Origin: Schwartzia sp. (in: firmicutes)
GTDB taxonomy: Bacteria > Bacillota > Negativicutes > Selenomonadales > Selenomonadaceae
DNA length: 50,507 bases
Assembly (NCBI GenBank): GCA_017383125.1
Contig: JAFNYY010000079.1
Coordinates: 1 to 50,507 of the forward strand
Reading direction: 5' to 3'
The notes below the pieces were generated by a model, which had not been told where the DNA came from, made no database searches, and saw nothing but the letters and a program-made list of their open reading frames with translations. Position 1 is the first letter of the stretch, and each line of letters starts with the position of its first letter. This document shows positions 16,823 through 25,548 of the stretch, one piece after another. A program made the translations under genes and the position numbers.

Positions 16823-18285
16823 TGGGTAGTATAACAATAGTTGGTCTGGGGCCGGGGCGCCCGGGACTCCTCACTATGGAGGTATGGGAGCTTCTGAAAA
16901 ATGCCGGACAGCTCATCATCCGCACCGGCAAACACCCTACAGTAGCAGCTGTCGTTGAGCAGGGAATAAAATTCACCACCTATGATGACCTGTATGAGAA
17001 AACTGAGAGCTTTGAGGCTCTTTATGACGAAATTTCCGATGATGTCATAGCTAAAGCAGCGGACGGAGCGGACATTGTCTATGCCGTTCCCGGCAGTCCG
17101 CTGGTAGCAGAGCGGACGGTAGTCCTTATAAGGGAGAAGCTGGCCGGCCGGCCGGAGCCGGCGCTGAAAATCCTCCCGGGAATGAGCTTTGCGGAGGTAA
17201 TGTACTCCCGTCTGGGGATAGACCCCATCGAGGGGCTTACCATCATTGATGCTATGGATTTGAGCCGCCTGCCGGAGGAATGGCCTACCGGTCTTATCGT
17301 GACCCAGATATATGACGGGCTGACCGCTTCGGAGGCGAAGCTTTCCCTCATGGAGCTGCTGCCTGATGATTACGAGGTTGTCTACACTCACAATCTTGCT
17401 CTGGAGGATGAATCAATCAGACGGATTCCTCTTTACGAGCTGGACAGGCAACCGGACATCGACCATCTGACAAGTCTGTATGTGCCGCCTTTGAAGAAAC
17501 CGGCAGCCTTTGAGCTTAGTCCGCTGGTGGAGGTAATGAAGACACTGCGGTCTCCCGGCGGCTGCCCCTGGGATATAGCTCAGACTCACGAAAGTCTGCG
17601 GCGGAATCTCATTGAGGAATGCTATGAGGTAATTGAGGCAATCGAGGCGAAGGACAGCCACGGTCTTTGCGAGGAGCTGGGAGACCTGCTGATGCAGATT
17701 GTCTTTCATGCCAGAATGGCGGAAGAAGCCGGCTTCTTCGATATGCAGGAGGTTATCGATGGTATTACCGAGAAGCTGATTCGTCGTCATCCTCATGTGT
17801 TCGGGGAGGTTTCCGTAGCAGATGCTGCGGAGGTGCTGGTGAACTGGGATGAGATAAAGAAAAGGGAGAAGCCTGAACGGAAGTCGGCTATCGACGGAAT
17901 CCCCATTCAGCTTCCGGCCCTTATTTATGCTGAGAAGGTGCAGCACAAGGCGGCAAAGGTGGGATTTGACTGGTGTGAAATCGGACCGGTCTGGGACAAG
18001 TGTGCCGAAGAGATTGCCGAGCTAAAAGAGGCAGCAGCCGAAAAGGATGCTGACCATATCGAGGACGAGTTTGGTGATTTGGTCTTTGCTATTGTAAATC
18101 TTGCCCGTTTCCTGAAGGTAGACCCGGAGCTGGCTCTTCGTCGGGCAAATAAGAAGTTTTCCCGCCGCTTCAAGGTGGTAGAGCAGAAGGTGGTTGAATC
18201 CGGCAGGGATTGGAGCGAGTATACTCTTCCGCAGCTTGACAGGTTTTGGGAAGAAGCAAAGAAGCTTGAGAGGGGAGAAGCGTAA
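16819..18285 (+). CDS. mazG: YabN-type bifunctional protein: tetrapyrrole methylase-like domain plus MazG NTP pyrophosphohydrolase
   Basis: A 488-residue fusion. Residues 1-220 resemble the SAM-dependent tetrapyrrole methylase fold (ITIVGLGPGRPGLLT, then YAVPGSPLVAERT). Residues from about 230 hold two MazG modules. The first has SPGGCPWDIAQTHESLRRNL and the EECYEV..EELGDLL metal-binding pattern; the second has EEIAELKEA..EDEFGDLVFAIVN. MazG hydrolyses NTPs and dNTPs to monophosphates, a housecleaning role. The order mfd-yabN is common in Firmicutes. The ATG overlaps the mfd stop (ATGA). Confidence 0.92.
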   Translation: MMGSITIVGLGPGRPGLLTMEVWELLKNAGQLIIRTGKHPTVAAVVEQGIKFTTYDDLYEKTESFEALYDEISDDVIAKAADGADIVYAVPGSPLVAERTVVLIREKLAGRPEPALKILPGMSFAEVMYSRLGIDPIEGLTIIDAMDLSRLPEEWPTGLIVTQIYDGLTASEAKLSLMELLPDDYEVVYTHNLALEDESIRRIPLYELDRQPDIDHLTSLYVPPLKKPAAFELSPLVEVMKTLRSPGGCPWDIAQTHESLRRNLIEECYEVIEAIEAKDSHGLCEELGDLLMQIVFHARMAEEAGFFDMQEVIDGITEKLIRRHPHVFGEVSVADAAEVLVNWDEIKKREKPERKSAIDGIPIQLPALIYAEKVQHKAAKVGFDWCEIGPVWDKCAEEIAELKEAAAEKDADHIEDEFGDLVFAIVNLARFLKVDPELALRRANKKFSRRFKVVEQKVVESGRDWSEYTLPQLDRFWEEAKKLERGEA

Positions 18286-19061
18286 TGAGTGACGATAGAA
18301 GAGTTGTCCTTGTTACCGGCGGAAGCTCCGGTATCGGTTTGGTGGTGGCAAAGCGGTTTGCTGCCAAGGGCTTCAGAGTCATGATTGCCGGACGGCAGCC
18401 GGAAAAAGGCTCGGAGGCCGTCAGAGAGATTGCAGCCTGCAGTCCCGAAGGGGAAGCCGGAGTCAGATTCTTTTCCGTCGATATCAGAAATCCGGCCAAG
18501 TGCAAGCATCTGGTGTCTCAGGCAGAGGAATGCTTCGGCCGCCTTGATGTGCTGGTTAATTCGGCCGGAATATATCGGGAGGGAGCCGCCGATGAACTCA
18601 CAGAGGACGAATACAGCGATGTCTTCGACACCAATGTGAAGGGAACAATGTTCATGACGCGGCATGCTTTGCCGATATTGAGAAAGACAAAGGGCAGTAT
18701 TGTAAATATTTCCTCGGATGCAGGACTGCACGGAAATTTCTTCTGCAGCCTGTATTGTGCCTCGAAGGGAGCTGTAAACCTTTTCACCAAGGCGGCAGCC
18801 CTGGAGGCAGCACATTACGGGGTCAGAATAAATGCTGTTGCTCCCGGTGACATCAGGACTCCCCTTACAGAGGCACAGCTCATGGCTGACGGCGAGGAAA
18901 ACAGAGAAAATGCAGAGCGTAACATGGCTTCTGTGTATCCTCTGGAGCGAATCGGTGAGCCGGAGGAGGTTGCGGCGCTTGTATATTTCCTTGCTTCGCC
19001 GGAGGCATCCTTTATCACCGGTGCGGTTGTTCCGGTAGATGGCGGTCTGACAGCAGGCTGA
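18285..19061 (+). CDS. Short-chain dehydrogenase/reductase (SDR family)
   Basis: A 258-residue classical SDR. The cofactor fingerprint TGGSSGIG is near residues 11-18. NSAGIY is the NNAG-type motif. The catalytic set is S (NISSDAG), Y157 and K161 in YCASK. The C-terminus PEASFITGAVVPVDGGLTAG matches the FabG-like group. It uses NAD(P)H on an unknown substrate; it is not in a fatty acid operon, so FabG is not claimed. The start overlaps the mazG stop by one base (TAATG) with GAGGGGAGAAGCG upstream. No clear terminator follows. Confidence 0.88.
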   Translation: MSDDRRVVLVTGGSSGIGLVVAKRFAAKGFRVMIAGRQPEKGSEAVREIAACSPEGEAGVRFFSVDIRNPAKCKHLVSQAEECFGRLDVLVNSAGIYREGAADELTEDEYSDVFDTNVKGTMFMTRHALPILRKTKGSIVNISSDAGLHGNFFCSLYCASKGAVNLFTKAAALEAAHYGVRINAVAPGDIRTPLTEAQLMADGEENRENAERNMASVYPLERIGEPEEVAALVYFLASPEASFITGAVVPVDGGLTAG

Positions 19062-19103
19062 TAGGCAGCTTTATACATTTTTTAATAATTTTGAAAATTT
19101 TTG

Positions 19104-19132
19104 TTGACAAGCAATAGCCTGATGGATATAAT
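19104..19132 (+). promoter_or_regulatory. Strong promoter for the tRNA cluster
   Basis: Perfect consensus: TTGACA (19104-19109), 17 bp, TATAAT (19127-19132), about 30 bp before tRNA-Asp. Confidence 0.85.
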
Positions 19133-19162
19133 ACATCTTGCGTTGTTAATTCAGCGAGGTAC

Positions 19163-19239
19163 GGCCCGGTAGTTCAGTTGGTTAGAATGCCGCCCTGTCA
19201 CGGCGGAGATCATGGGTTCAAGTCCCATTCGGGTCGCCA
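19163..19239 (+). tRNA. tRNA-Asp (GTC)
   Basis: 77 nt. The acceptor is GGCCCGG/TCGGGTC, the anticodon loop CTGTCAC gives GTC, the T-loop is GGTTCAAGTCC, and CCA is encoded. Confidence 0.95.
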
Positions 19240-19244
19240 TTTTT

Positions 19245-19320
<76 letters not shown>

Positions 19321-19322
19321 TC

Positions 19323-19397
19323 GGCGACATAGCCAAGTGGTAAGGCCGAGGTCTGCAAAACCTCTATTCCCCAGTTCGACTCTGGGTGTCGCCTCCA
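19323..19397 (+). tRNA. tRNA-Cys (GCA)
   Basis: 75 nt. The acceptor is GGCGACA/TGTCGCC, the anticodon loop CTGCAAA gives GCA, and CCA is encoded. Confidence 0.95.
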
Positions 19398-19405
19398 GCC
19401 GATTC

Positions 19406-19434
19406 AGGTCGTTACGAAAGTAACGACCTTTTTT
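19406..19434 (+). terminator. Terminator of the tRNA cluster
   Basis: A perfect 10-bp stem AGGTCGTTAC/GTAACGACCT with a GAAA tetraloop and a T-run. Confidence 0.92.
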
Positions 19435-19485
19435 GTTCCGCTTTTTGCCAAGCTTAAAAATCCTTCTAAAAAAATAAAAAAGTAT

Positions 19486-19514
19486 TTGCAAAATGTTTCT
19501 ACCTGTGTTATAGT
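19486..19514 (+). promoter_or_regulatory. Promoter for rplS
   Basis: -35 TTGCAA (19486-19491), a 17-bp spacer and -10 TATAGT (19509-19514). Confidence 0.65.
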
Positions 19515-19519
19515 ATTCA

Positions 19520-19591
19520 GGTGTGTGGGTGGTCCGCTGGACGGGGGGAGTGTCCTCTGCCAAGAACGCCCTTAAGTAGGAGGAAATAGAA
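19520..19591 (+). promoter_or_regulatory. rplS leader, candidate ribosomal-protein leader
   Basis: A G-rich leader of about 75 nt with possible stems (GGTCCGCTGGAC near 19530-19541; GGGGAGTGTCCTC around 19545-19557), ending at AGTAGGAGG. Firmicutes are known to have an L19 leader in this position. The match here is by position and foldability only. Confidence 0.35.
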
Positions 19592-19933
19592 ATGACCATC
19601 ATCGAAGCACTGGAAAAAGAACAGCTCAGAGACGACATCCCTGAATTTGCACCTGGCGACACCGTCCGCGTCCATGTAAAGGTCGTAGAAGGCAATCGCG
19701 AGCGCGTTCAGGTATACGAAGGCGTTGTTATCGGTCGTCAGGGTTCCGGCGTTCAGGAAATGTTCCGCGTCCGTCGTATTTCTTACGGCGTAGGCGTAGA
19801 GCGTCTCTTCCCGGTTCACTCCCCGCGCCTTGCCAAGATCGAAGTTGTTCGCCGCGGTAAGGTTCGTCGTGCGAAGCTCTACTATCTGCGTCAGCGCACC
19901 GGTAAAGCAGCTCGCATCAAGGAACGCGTATAA
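19592..19933 (+). CDS. rplS: 50S ribosomal protein L19
   Basis: 113 residues, the usual length. Typical features are the N-terminal [27 protein letters not shown], then [18 protein letters not shown], and a basic C-terminus [21 protein letters not shown]. It sits at the 30S-50S interface. The ATG follows TAGGAGGAAATAGAA. Codon choice is that of highly expressed genes. A terminator separates it from lepB. Confidence 0.98.
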   Translation: MTIIEALEKEQLRDDIPEFAPGDTVRVHVKVVEGNRERVQVYEGVVIGRQGSGVQEMFRVRRISYGVGVERLFPVHSPRLAKIEVVRRGKVRRAKLYYLRQRTGKAARIKERV

Positions 19934-19941
19934 CACCATTG

Positions 19942-19975
19942 ATCGGGGGCTTTCCAGCCCCCGATTTTCTATTTT
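19942..19975 (+). terminator. Terminator between rplS and lepB
   Basis: A 10-bp stem ATCGGGGGCT/AGCCCCCGAT with a 4-nt loop and a T-rich tail (TTTCTATTTT). Some read-through into lepB is likely, as no separate promoter is evident. Confidence 0.8.
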
Positions 19976-19986
19976 AGGAGGAACTT

Positions 19987-20508
19987 ATGGGTTCTTTGGG
20001 AGAAGAAATTAAAGATTGGGTTGTGTCAATCGTTGTTGCGGTAGTCATGGCCCTGTTGATTCGCTATTTTGTGGTGGAGCCGTATCTGGTAGACGGCCCT
20101 TCCATGCGTCCCACCCTTGACCATGGCCAGCGGCTTGTGGTCAATAAATTTATCTATCGTTTCCGCGCTCCTGAAAAGGGTGAGATTCTGATTTTCAAAT
20201 ACCCCAAGGATCAGAGCCGTGATTTTATCAAGCGCGTTATTGCCGTTCCCGGTGATACCATCGAGATAAGAGACGGCAATGTTTTCGTGAATGAGAAGCT
20301 TCTCAGTGAAAACTACATTCTCAGCAAGACCCGGGGAAATTATCCGAAGTCCGTTGTACCTGAAGGTCATATCTTCGTAATGGGTGACAACCGCAACAAT
20401 TCCGAGGACAGCCGCTTCAAGGATGTAGGCTTTGTACCCTATGACCTCATAAAGGGTAAGGCCATGATGGTATTCTGGCCCTTCAATGCTTTCAAGGCAT
20501 TGCCGTGA
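19987..20508 (+). CDS. lepB: Signal peptidase I
   Basis: A 173-residue membrane-anchored serine/lysine protease that removes signal peptides from exported proteins. There is one N-terminal transmembrane helix (about residues 11-30). The catalytic Ser39 lies in GPSMRPTL and the general base Lys82 in DFIKRVIAVPGD. The conserved box E is GDNRNNSEDSR. The single-helix form of this size is typical of Firmicutes. The ATG follows TTAGGAGGAACTT. The FMN riboswitch follows 65 bp later. Confidence 0.96.
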   Translation: MGSLGEEIKDWVVSIVVAVVMALLIRYFVVEPYLVDGPSMRPTLDHGQRLVVNKFIYRFRAPEKGEILIFKYPKDQSRDFIKRVIAVPGDTIEIRDGNVFVNEKLLSENYILSKTRGNYPKSVVPEGHIFVMGDNRNNSEDSRFKDVGFVPYDLIKGKAMMVFWPFNAFKALP

Positions 20509-20523
20509 TTAAGCAGAAAGTAT

Positions 20524-20552
20524 TTGAAAAATAGCCGTAAAAGTGGTAAAAT
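20524..20552 (+). promoter_or_regulatory. Promoter for the rib operon
   Basis: -35 TTGAAA (20524-20529), a 17-bp spacer and -10 TAAAAT (20547-20552), 21 bp before the riboswitch. Confidence 0.7.
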
Positions 20553-20572
20553 TCTACACAATTAAATGAGAA

Positions 20573-20697
20573 ATCTTTGGGGCGGGGTGAGATTCCCCAC
20601 CGGCGGTAAAGCCCGCGAGCTCGTTGCTGGATGAGCATGATTCGGTGAGATTCCGAAGCCGACAGTAAAGTCTGGATGGGAAAAGATTTAATCGGCT
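20573..20697 (+). promoter_or_regulatory. FMN riboswitch (RFN element)
   Basis: The conserved core is present in order: GGGGCGGGGTGAGATTCCCC, ACCGGCGGTAAAGCCCGCGAG, a variable stem, GATTCGGTGAGATTCCGAAG, CCGACAGTAAAGTCTGGATG and GGAAAAGAT. The closing stem pairs ATCTTT at 20573-20578 with AAAGAT at 20692-20697. FMN binding should favour the terminator at 20721 and shut off the riboflavin operon. Confidence 0.95.
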
Positions 20698-20720
20698 GCT
20701 GCCGTGAGCTGGTTTTGTTG

Positions 20721-20748
20721 CCCCGTCTTTTACAGGCGGGGTTTTTTT
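20721..20748 (+). terminator. Riboswitch-controlled terminator
   Basis: Stem CCCCGTC/GGCGGGG with a 7-nt loop and a T-run, between the FMN aptamer and ribD. It is the expression platform. Confidence 0.85.
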
Positions 20749-20797
20749 ATTTAGCCGTTATCGCCGCAGCCTTACGGGCAGTCACAGGGGGGATAGT

Positions 20798-21982
20798 ATG
20801 TCAGATGAGAAATATATGCAGCTGGCGCTTCAATATGCAGCCTTTGCCAAGGGCCGGACTTCACCGAATCCTCTGGTCGGTGCGGTAATCGTTAAGGATG
20901 GCCGTATCGTCGGTACCGGCTGGCACCGAAAGGCAGGTACTCCTCATGCCGAGATTCACGCTCTGAATATGGCAGGGGAGCTGGCAAAGGGTGCGACTAT
21001 TTATGTCACCCTTGAGCCCTGCGCACATCAGGGCCGCACCGGTCCCTGTGCCGAAGCACTCGTGAAGGCGGGAATATCCAGAGCAGTAGTAGCGACTCTT
21101 GACCCCAATCCGAAGGTGTCGGGCAGGGGCATCGATATTCTCCGAAAAGCGGGAATTGATGTCACCGTAGGTGTATGTGAAGGGGAAGCAAAGCGGCTTA
21201 TGGAGGTTTTCCTCAAGTGGATTGTGACCGGCCGCCCCTTTACCGTATGGAAAACGGCAATGTCGCTGGATGGCAAGATAGCTACCTCCGGCGGGGAATC
21301 CCAATGGATAACCGGCGATGAAGCCAGAGCCTGCGGCCATAGGCTGAGGGATGAATACGATGCTATCATGGCGGGAATCGGAACGGTACTGGCGGACAAT
21401 CCCTCTCTTACGACGCGATTGAACGAGGGGATACAGAAGCCTCTGGCGGACGGACGCTGGGTTGCTGCGGCGCTGGCGGACAGAAATATTTCCCCGTCAG
21501 GTCACTGCCCGGTGCGAATAATCGTAGACAGTCTGGCAAGAATTCCCTTGGACAGCAGGATTATAACCGACGGCAAATCGCCTGTGATTATTGCCGTAGC
21601 TCCGGCGGCTCCGGCAGAGAGGATAGCGGCTCTCCGAAAGGCCGGGGCAGAGGTGCTTATGGTTCCGGCCGACCCAAGTGTCCCTGAGGAGGAGGCAGCC
21701 GCCAAGGTTAACCTCACAAGGCTGATGGAAATGCTGGGAGACAAGAGCCGGGGGATTACCTCAGTGCTGGTGGAGGGCGGCGGAACGCTGGCGTTCTCTC
21801 TGCTGAAGGCAGGACTGATGGACAAGGTACACGCCTTCGTCGCTCCTATGCTTATCGGCGGTCAGGAGGCCAAGGGCGCCTTGGGAGGCAGCGGTTTCAA
21901 ATCGCTGGGTGACGCGCCTGTGCTGAAGGAAGTGACCACCGAGATGGTGGGAAAAGATATTCATATAACCGGATATGTTTAA
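20798..21982 (+). CDS. ribD: Bifunctional riboflavin biosynthesis deaminase/reductase
   Basis: A 394-residue two-domain enzyme carrying out the second and third steps of riboflavin synthesis. The N-terminal deaminase has zinc ligands in PHAEIHAL (His50 with catalytic Glu52) and PCAHQGRTGPC. The C-terminal reductase (from about residue 148) begins RPFTVWKTAMSLDGKIA and contains VEGGGTLAFSLL. The reductase domain is a little longer than usual because of a loop around residues 207-230. The ATG follows CAGGGGGGATAGT. It is first in the FMN-controlled operon. Confidence 0.96.
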   Translation: MSDEKYMQLALQYAAFAKGRTSPNPLVGAVIVKDGRIVGTGWHRKAGTPHAEIHALNMAGELAKGATIYVTLEPCAHQGRTGPCAEALVKAGISRAVVATLDPNPKVSGRGIDILRKAGIDVTVGVCEGEAKRLMEVFLKWIVTGRPFTVWKTAMSLDGKIATSGGESQWITGDEARACGHRLRDEYDAIMAGIGTVLADNPSLTTRLNEGIQKPLADGRWVAAALADRNISPSGHCPVRIIVDSLARIPLDSRIITDGKSPVIIAVAPAAPAERIAALRKAGAEVLMVPADPSVPEEEAAAKVNLTRLMEMLGDKSRGITSVLVEGGGTLAFSLLKAGLMDKVHAFVAPMLIGGQEAKGALGGSGFKSLGDAPVLKEVTTEMVGKDIHITGYV

Positions 21983-21991
21983 GGAAATCGT

Positions 21992-22654
21992 ATGTTTACA
22001 GGATTGATAGAAGAAGTCGGCACGATAAAGCGTGTAGATAAAGGGGCAGGGAAAATTTACATTGCCGCAAAGCTGATACCGAATGACACAAAGGGAAAAC
22101 GCCTTGCCGTGGGTGACAGTGTTGCCGTGAACGGGGCATGCCTAACGGTGGTGGATTTTTCGTCCTTCGGTTTTACTGCCGATGTGATGCCGGAAACCTT
22201 CCGCCGTACCGGGCTCGGTGAGCTGGCGGCAGGCAGTCCGGTGAATCTTGAGCGGGCGATGGCGGTTGACGGCCGCTTCGGCGGGCATATCGTGTCCGGT
22301 CATGTTGACGGTACCGGCACAATCGCTGAAATAAAAGAAGAAGGCAATGCTGTACTGATTACCGTATCGGCAGGAAGCAATCTTCTTCGTCAGATTGCAG
22401 AGAAGGGCAGTATAGCTATAGATGGTATCAGTCTGACGGTGGCAAATGTGACGGAACGGGATTTCACCGTATCACTTATTCCTCATACCGTGAAGATGAC
22501 AAATCTCAGCAGCCGTAAGGCAGGAGATTCGGTCAATCTTGAGACTGATGTGCTGGCAAAATATGTTGAAAGGCTGCTGGCTTTTGGCGGCGGCTCTATA
22601 GAGAATAAAAAATCTTCCATAACCCGGGCATTTTTGGCTGAGAATGGATTTTAG
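21992..22654 (+). CDS. ribE: Riboflavin synthase, alpha subunit
   Basis: A 220-residue enzyme that dismutates two molecules of 6,7-dimethyl-8-ribityllumazine into riboflavin and the pyrimidine precursor. Two similar beta-barrel halves are visible. The first starts [12 protein letters not shown] with VNGACLTVV; the second has [15 protein letters not shown] and [11 protein letters not shown]. The ATG follows TTAAGGAAATCGT, 9 bp after ribD. The order ribD-ribE-ribBA-ribH is the standard Firmicute operon. Confidence 0.96.
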   Translation: MFTGLIEEVGTIKRVDKGAGKIYIAAKLIPNDTKGKRLAVGDSVAVNGACLTVVDFSSFGFTADVMPETFRRTGLGELAAGSPVNLERAMAVDGRFGGHIVSGHVDGTGTIAEIKEEGNAVLITVSAGSNLLRQIAEKGSIAIDGISLTVANVTERDFTVSLIPHTVKMTNLSSRKAGDSVNLETDVLAKYVERLLAFGGGSIENKKSSITRAFLAENGF

Positions 22655-22665
22655 GAGTGAATGAA

Positions 22666-23865
22666 ATGGCTTTTGCCACAGTAGAAACAGCCATTGACGA
22701 CATAAAGAACGGCCGCATGGTCGTTGTCGTAGATGACGAAGACAGAGAAAATGAAGGCGACATAATCGTTGCTGCCGAGACAGTAACCCCCCAGCAGATA
22801 AACTTCATGGCGACCTATGCCAGGGGGCTTATCTGTATGCCTATTGACGGTGAGGCCTTGGACCGGCTGGAGATAGGTCAGATGGTACCCAACAACACAG
22901 ATAATCACGAAACCGCTTTTACCGTATCAGTAGACGCTTATGACACGACTACGGGAATTTCGGCCTTTGAGCGGTGCCAGACGGTAAAGAAGTTCCTCGA
23001 CCCGACGGCAAAACCGTCCAGCTTCCGCCGTCCCGGTCATGTCTTTCCGCTGCGCTCTGTGCCGGGCGGTGTCCTTCGTCGTGCCGGTCATACAGAGACG
23101 ACCACAGATTTAGCCCGGCTGGCCGGCTTTTATCCCTGCGGCCTCTGCTGTGAGATAATGGCCGATGACGGAAATATGATGCGTACTCCGGAGCTGATGA
23201 AATTCGCTGAGAAGCACGGTCTGCACATCATCACCGTTCAGGCTCTCATTGAGTACCGCAAGCGTACAGAGACCCTTGTAAAGCAGATTGCCGATGTTGA
23301 TTTCCCCAGCCGCTACGGTCATTTCCGTATCAAGGCCTTCGAGAACAGCCTTGACAATAAGTGCCATCTCGCTATTATCAAAGGAGATATAGAGGGCAAG
23401 AAGAATGTCCTTGTCCGGGTTCACAGCGAGTGCCTTACCGGCGATGCCCTGGGCTCTCTCCGCTGTGATTGCGGCGATCAGCTGCAGCGGGCCCTTACCC
23501 AGATAGAAAATGAAGGGGAGGGCGTTGTCCTCTATATGCGTCAGGAAGGGCGCGGAATCGGACTTGCCAATAAGATGCGGGCTTACGCAATACAGGATGA
23601 CGGAAAGGACACGGTAGAGGCGAATATACTGCTTGGCTTTAAGGCCGACCTCAGAGACTACGGAATCGGAGCGCAGATTCTTTCTGAGCTGGGGCTTACT
23701 ACCATCCGCCTTATGACCAACAATCCGGCCAAGAGAGCTGGTCTTGAGGGCTATGGACTTACCATCACCGAGCGGGTTCCCATCGAGATAGATGCAACCC
23801 CCTACGATGCAAAATATCTGGTGGTAAAGCGTGAAAAAATGGGTCATCTCTTGGAGAATAAATGA
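22666..23865 (+). CDS. ribBA: Bifunctional DHBP synthase / GTP cyclohydrolase II
   Basis: 399 residues in two domains. The N-terminal RibB half makes 3,4-dihydroxy-2-butanone 4-phosphate from ribulose 5-phosphate ([13 protein letters not shown] acidic metal site; [26 protein letters not shown]). The C-terminal RibA half (from about residue 205) opens GTP. It has zinc-binding Cys in [20 protein letters not shown] and the catalytic [10 protein letters not shown] chose the ATG at 22666, eight bases after AGGAG. A GTG at 22657 overlaps that ribosome site and would add three residues. Confidence 0.96.
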   Translation: MAFATVETAIDDIKNGRMVVVVDDEDRENEGDIIVAAETVTPQQINFMATYARGLICMPIDGEALDRLEIGQMVPNNTDNHETAFTVSVDAYDTTTGISAFERCQTVKKFLDPTAKPSSFRRPGHVFPLRSVPGGVLRRAGHTETTTDLARLAGFYPCGLCCEIMADDGNMMRTPELMKFAEKHGLHIITVQALIEYRKRTETLVKQIADVDFPSRYGHFRIKAFENSLDNKCHLAIIKGDIEGKKNVLVRVHSECLTGDALGSLRCDCGDQLQRALTQIENEGEGVVLYMRQEGRGIGLANKMRAYAIQDDGKDTVEANILLGFKADLRDYGIGAQILSELGLTTIRLMTNNPAKRAGLEGYGLTITERVPIEIDATPYDAKYLVVKREKMGHLLENK

Positions 23866-23944
23866 CAGTCATTTAACCCCTTAAAGGGAAACCCATAGAA
23901 GATAAGAGAATTGTCAGAAGACTGCTTTCACAGGAGGAATAATT

Positions 23945-24508
23945 ATGGCAAACATTATTGAGGGAAAATATAACGGCGAGGGGCTTTGCATCGGTATCGT
24001 TGCCTCCCGCTTTAACGAATTTATTACCAATAAGCTGGTAGGCGGTGCATTGGATACCCTGAAGCGCCACGGTGTTGAGGATGAAGATATCGACATCGCC
24101 TGGGTTCCCGGTGCTTTTGAGATTCCTCTGGTAGCCAAGAGGATGGCCGGCTCCGGCCGCTATGACGCCGTCATCTGTCTCGGGGCAGTAATCCGCGGTG
24201 CCACCACTCACTATGACTACGTCTGCGCCGAGGTATCCAAGGGCATCGCTCAGGTCAGCATGAATACCGATGTGCCGGTTCTTTTTGGCGTTCTTACTAC
24301 TGAGAACATCGAGCAGGCCATCGAGCGTGCAGGCACCAAGGCAGGCAACAAGGGCAGCGACTGCGCTATGGCAGCCCTTGAAATGGCCGGCCTTATGGAA
24401 GAATTCGATGATATTGAGGATGAAGCCGGCGGCTATCTCGATTTCGATAATGATCAGGAGCTGGCTGAGGAGAAAGACGATAATCCAATTAAGATTGTAG
24501 AGGAATAA
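23945..24508 (+). CDS. ribH: 6,7-dimethyl-8-ribityllumazine synthase with acidic C-terminal extension
   Basis: 187 residues. Residues 1-155 form the normal enzyme, which joins the pyrimidine and the butanone phosphate to give lumazine. It begins [24 protein letters not shown] and has the catalytic-His region [15 protein letters not shown] and a [15 protein letters not shown] end. About 30 further residues follow that are strongly acidic ([20 protein letters not shown] and onward), ending KIVEE. The usual length is about 155, so the tail is an addition. The ATG follows CAGGAGGAATAATT. hslO starts 2 bp after the stop. Confidence 0.95.
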   Translation: MANIIEGKYNGEGLCIGIVASRFNEFITNKLVGGALDTLKRHGVEDEDIDIAWVPGAFEIPLVAKRMAGSGRYDAVICLGAVIRGATTHYDYVCAEVSKGIAQVSMNTDVPVLFGVLTTENIEQAIERAGTKAGNKGSDCAMAALEMAGLMEEFDDIEDEAGGYLDFDNDQELAEEKDDNPIKIVEE

Positions 24509-24510
24509 AA

Positions 24511-25410
24511 ATGGATCAACTCATAAAAGCTACAGCCGGTGATGTCCGTATTTATGCGGCGGTTACCACCGATTTGGTGGCAGAGGGTACAAAGCGCCAC
24601 AGCTGCAGCGCTCTGGCCTCTGCAGCACTGGGCCGAACCATGACAGGTGCCCTTCTGATGGCAGCGAATCTCAAGAATCAGGAAGCCCTCACTCTTTCCT
24701 TCAACGGAAACGGCCCACTGGGAAGAGTGGTAGCTGATGCCAATAATAACGGTTTTGTCCGGGGCTATGTCCAGCATCCGGATGTCGAGCTTCCGCTTAC
24801 GAACGGGAAGCTTTCGGTAGGTCAGGGCATCGGAAGCGGTCTTGTCACTGTATCCTGTTTTACCGGTATGGGCGACCCGCAGACCGGCAGTGTCGAGATT
24901 CTCAGCGGAGAGATTGCCGAGGATTTGACCCGTTACCTTTTCTACTCCGAGCAGACACCATCGGCTGTTTCCCTAGGTGTACTGGTGGATACCGACCTGT
25001 CTGTCCTGGCAGCCGGCGGTTTCATCGTACAGCCGCTGCCGGAAGCAAGTGACGACACCATCGCCCGCCTTGAGGAAAACATCGGAAAGCTGAAGCCTGT
25101 TTCCCAGATGGTAAAGGAGGGAATGGGGCCGAAGGAAATAATTGCTGCCGTCCTCGAGGGATTTGGTGAAGTAAAATACCTGACGACAACTGATTTGGCC
25201 TTTAAGTGCCAGTGCTCCCGGGTGCGTACCGAGGATATGCTGGTGGCACTGGCTCCGGCTGACAGGAAGACCCTCATTGATGACGGACACGCCGAGGTCT
25301 GCTGTACCTTCTGCGGCGAGAAGTATCAGTTCAGTAAGGAAGATTTGATTGTAATCGACAATGTGGCCAAGAAGCTGGCAGAAATGCGGGCAAAAGAAGG
25401 AAAAAAATAA
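24511..25410 (+). CDS. hslO: Redox-regulated 33 kDa chaperonin Hsp33
   Basis: A 299-residue holdase chaperone switched on by oxidative stress. The N-terminal domain starts MDQLIKATAGDVRIYAAVTTDLV. The C-terminal zinc switch has the expected four Cys as CQC (about residues 231-233) and CTFC (about 264-267), which form disulphides when oxidised. The start lies 2 bp beyond the ribH stop with GAGGAATAAAA, so it is co-transcribed with the riboflavin genes and should share their FMN control. A terminator follows. Confidence 0.96.
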   Translation: MDQLIKATAGDVRIYAAVTTDLVAEGTKRHSCSALASAALGRTMTGALLMAANLKNQEALTLSFNGNGPLGRVVADANNNGFVRGYVQHPDVELPLTNGKLSVGQGIGSGLVTVSCFTGMGDPQTGSVEILSGEIAEDLTRYLFYSEQTPSAVSLGVLVDTDLSVLAAGGFIVQPLPEASDDTIARLEENIGKLKPVSQMVKEGMGPKEIIAAVLEGFGEVKYLTTTDLAFKCQCSRVRTEDMLVALAPADRKTLIDDGHAEVCCTFCGEKYQFSKEDLIVIDNVAKKLAEMRAKEGKK

Positions 25411-25437
25411 ACCTGAAGGCGTTTTGAGGAATTTTTC

Positions 25438-25474
25438 ATCCCGGCAGACTATTATAAGCTGTCGGGATTTTTTA
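25438..25474 (+). terminator. Terminator of the rib-hslO operon
   Basis: Stem ATCCCGGCAG/CTGTCGGGAT with a short AT-rich loop and T6. Confidence 0.88.
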
Positions 25475-25491
25475 TTGCAGAATCCCCTAAA

Positions 25492-25521
25492 TTGACACAG
25501 ACAAGCGAATTAATGTAAAAT
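25492..25521 (+). promoter_or_regulatory. Promoter for the tagO-wecB genes
   Basis: -35 TTGACA (25492-25497), an 18-bp spacer and -10 TAAAAT (25516-25521). Confidence 0.7.
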
Positions 25522-25548
25522 AACAGTTTAGGAAAAGGAGAGAGTGAA

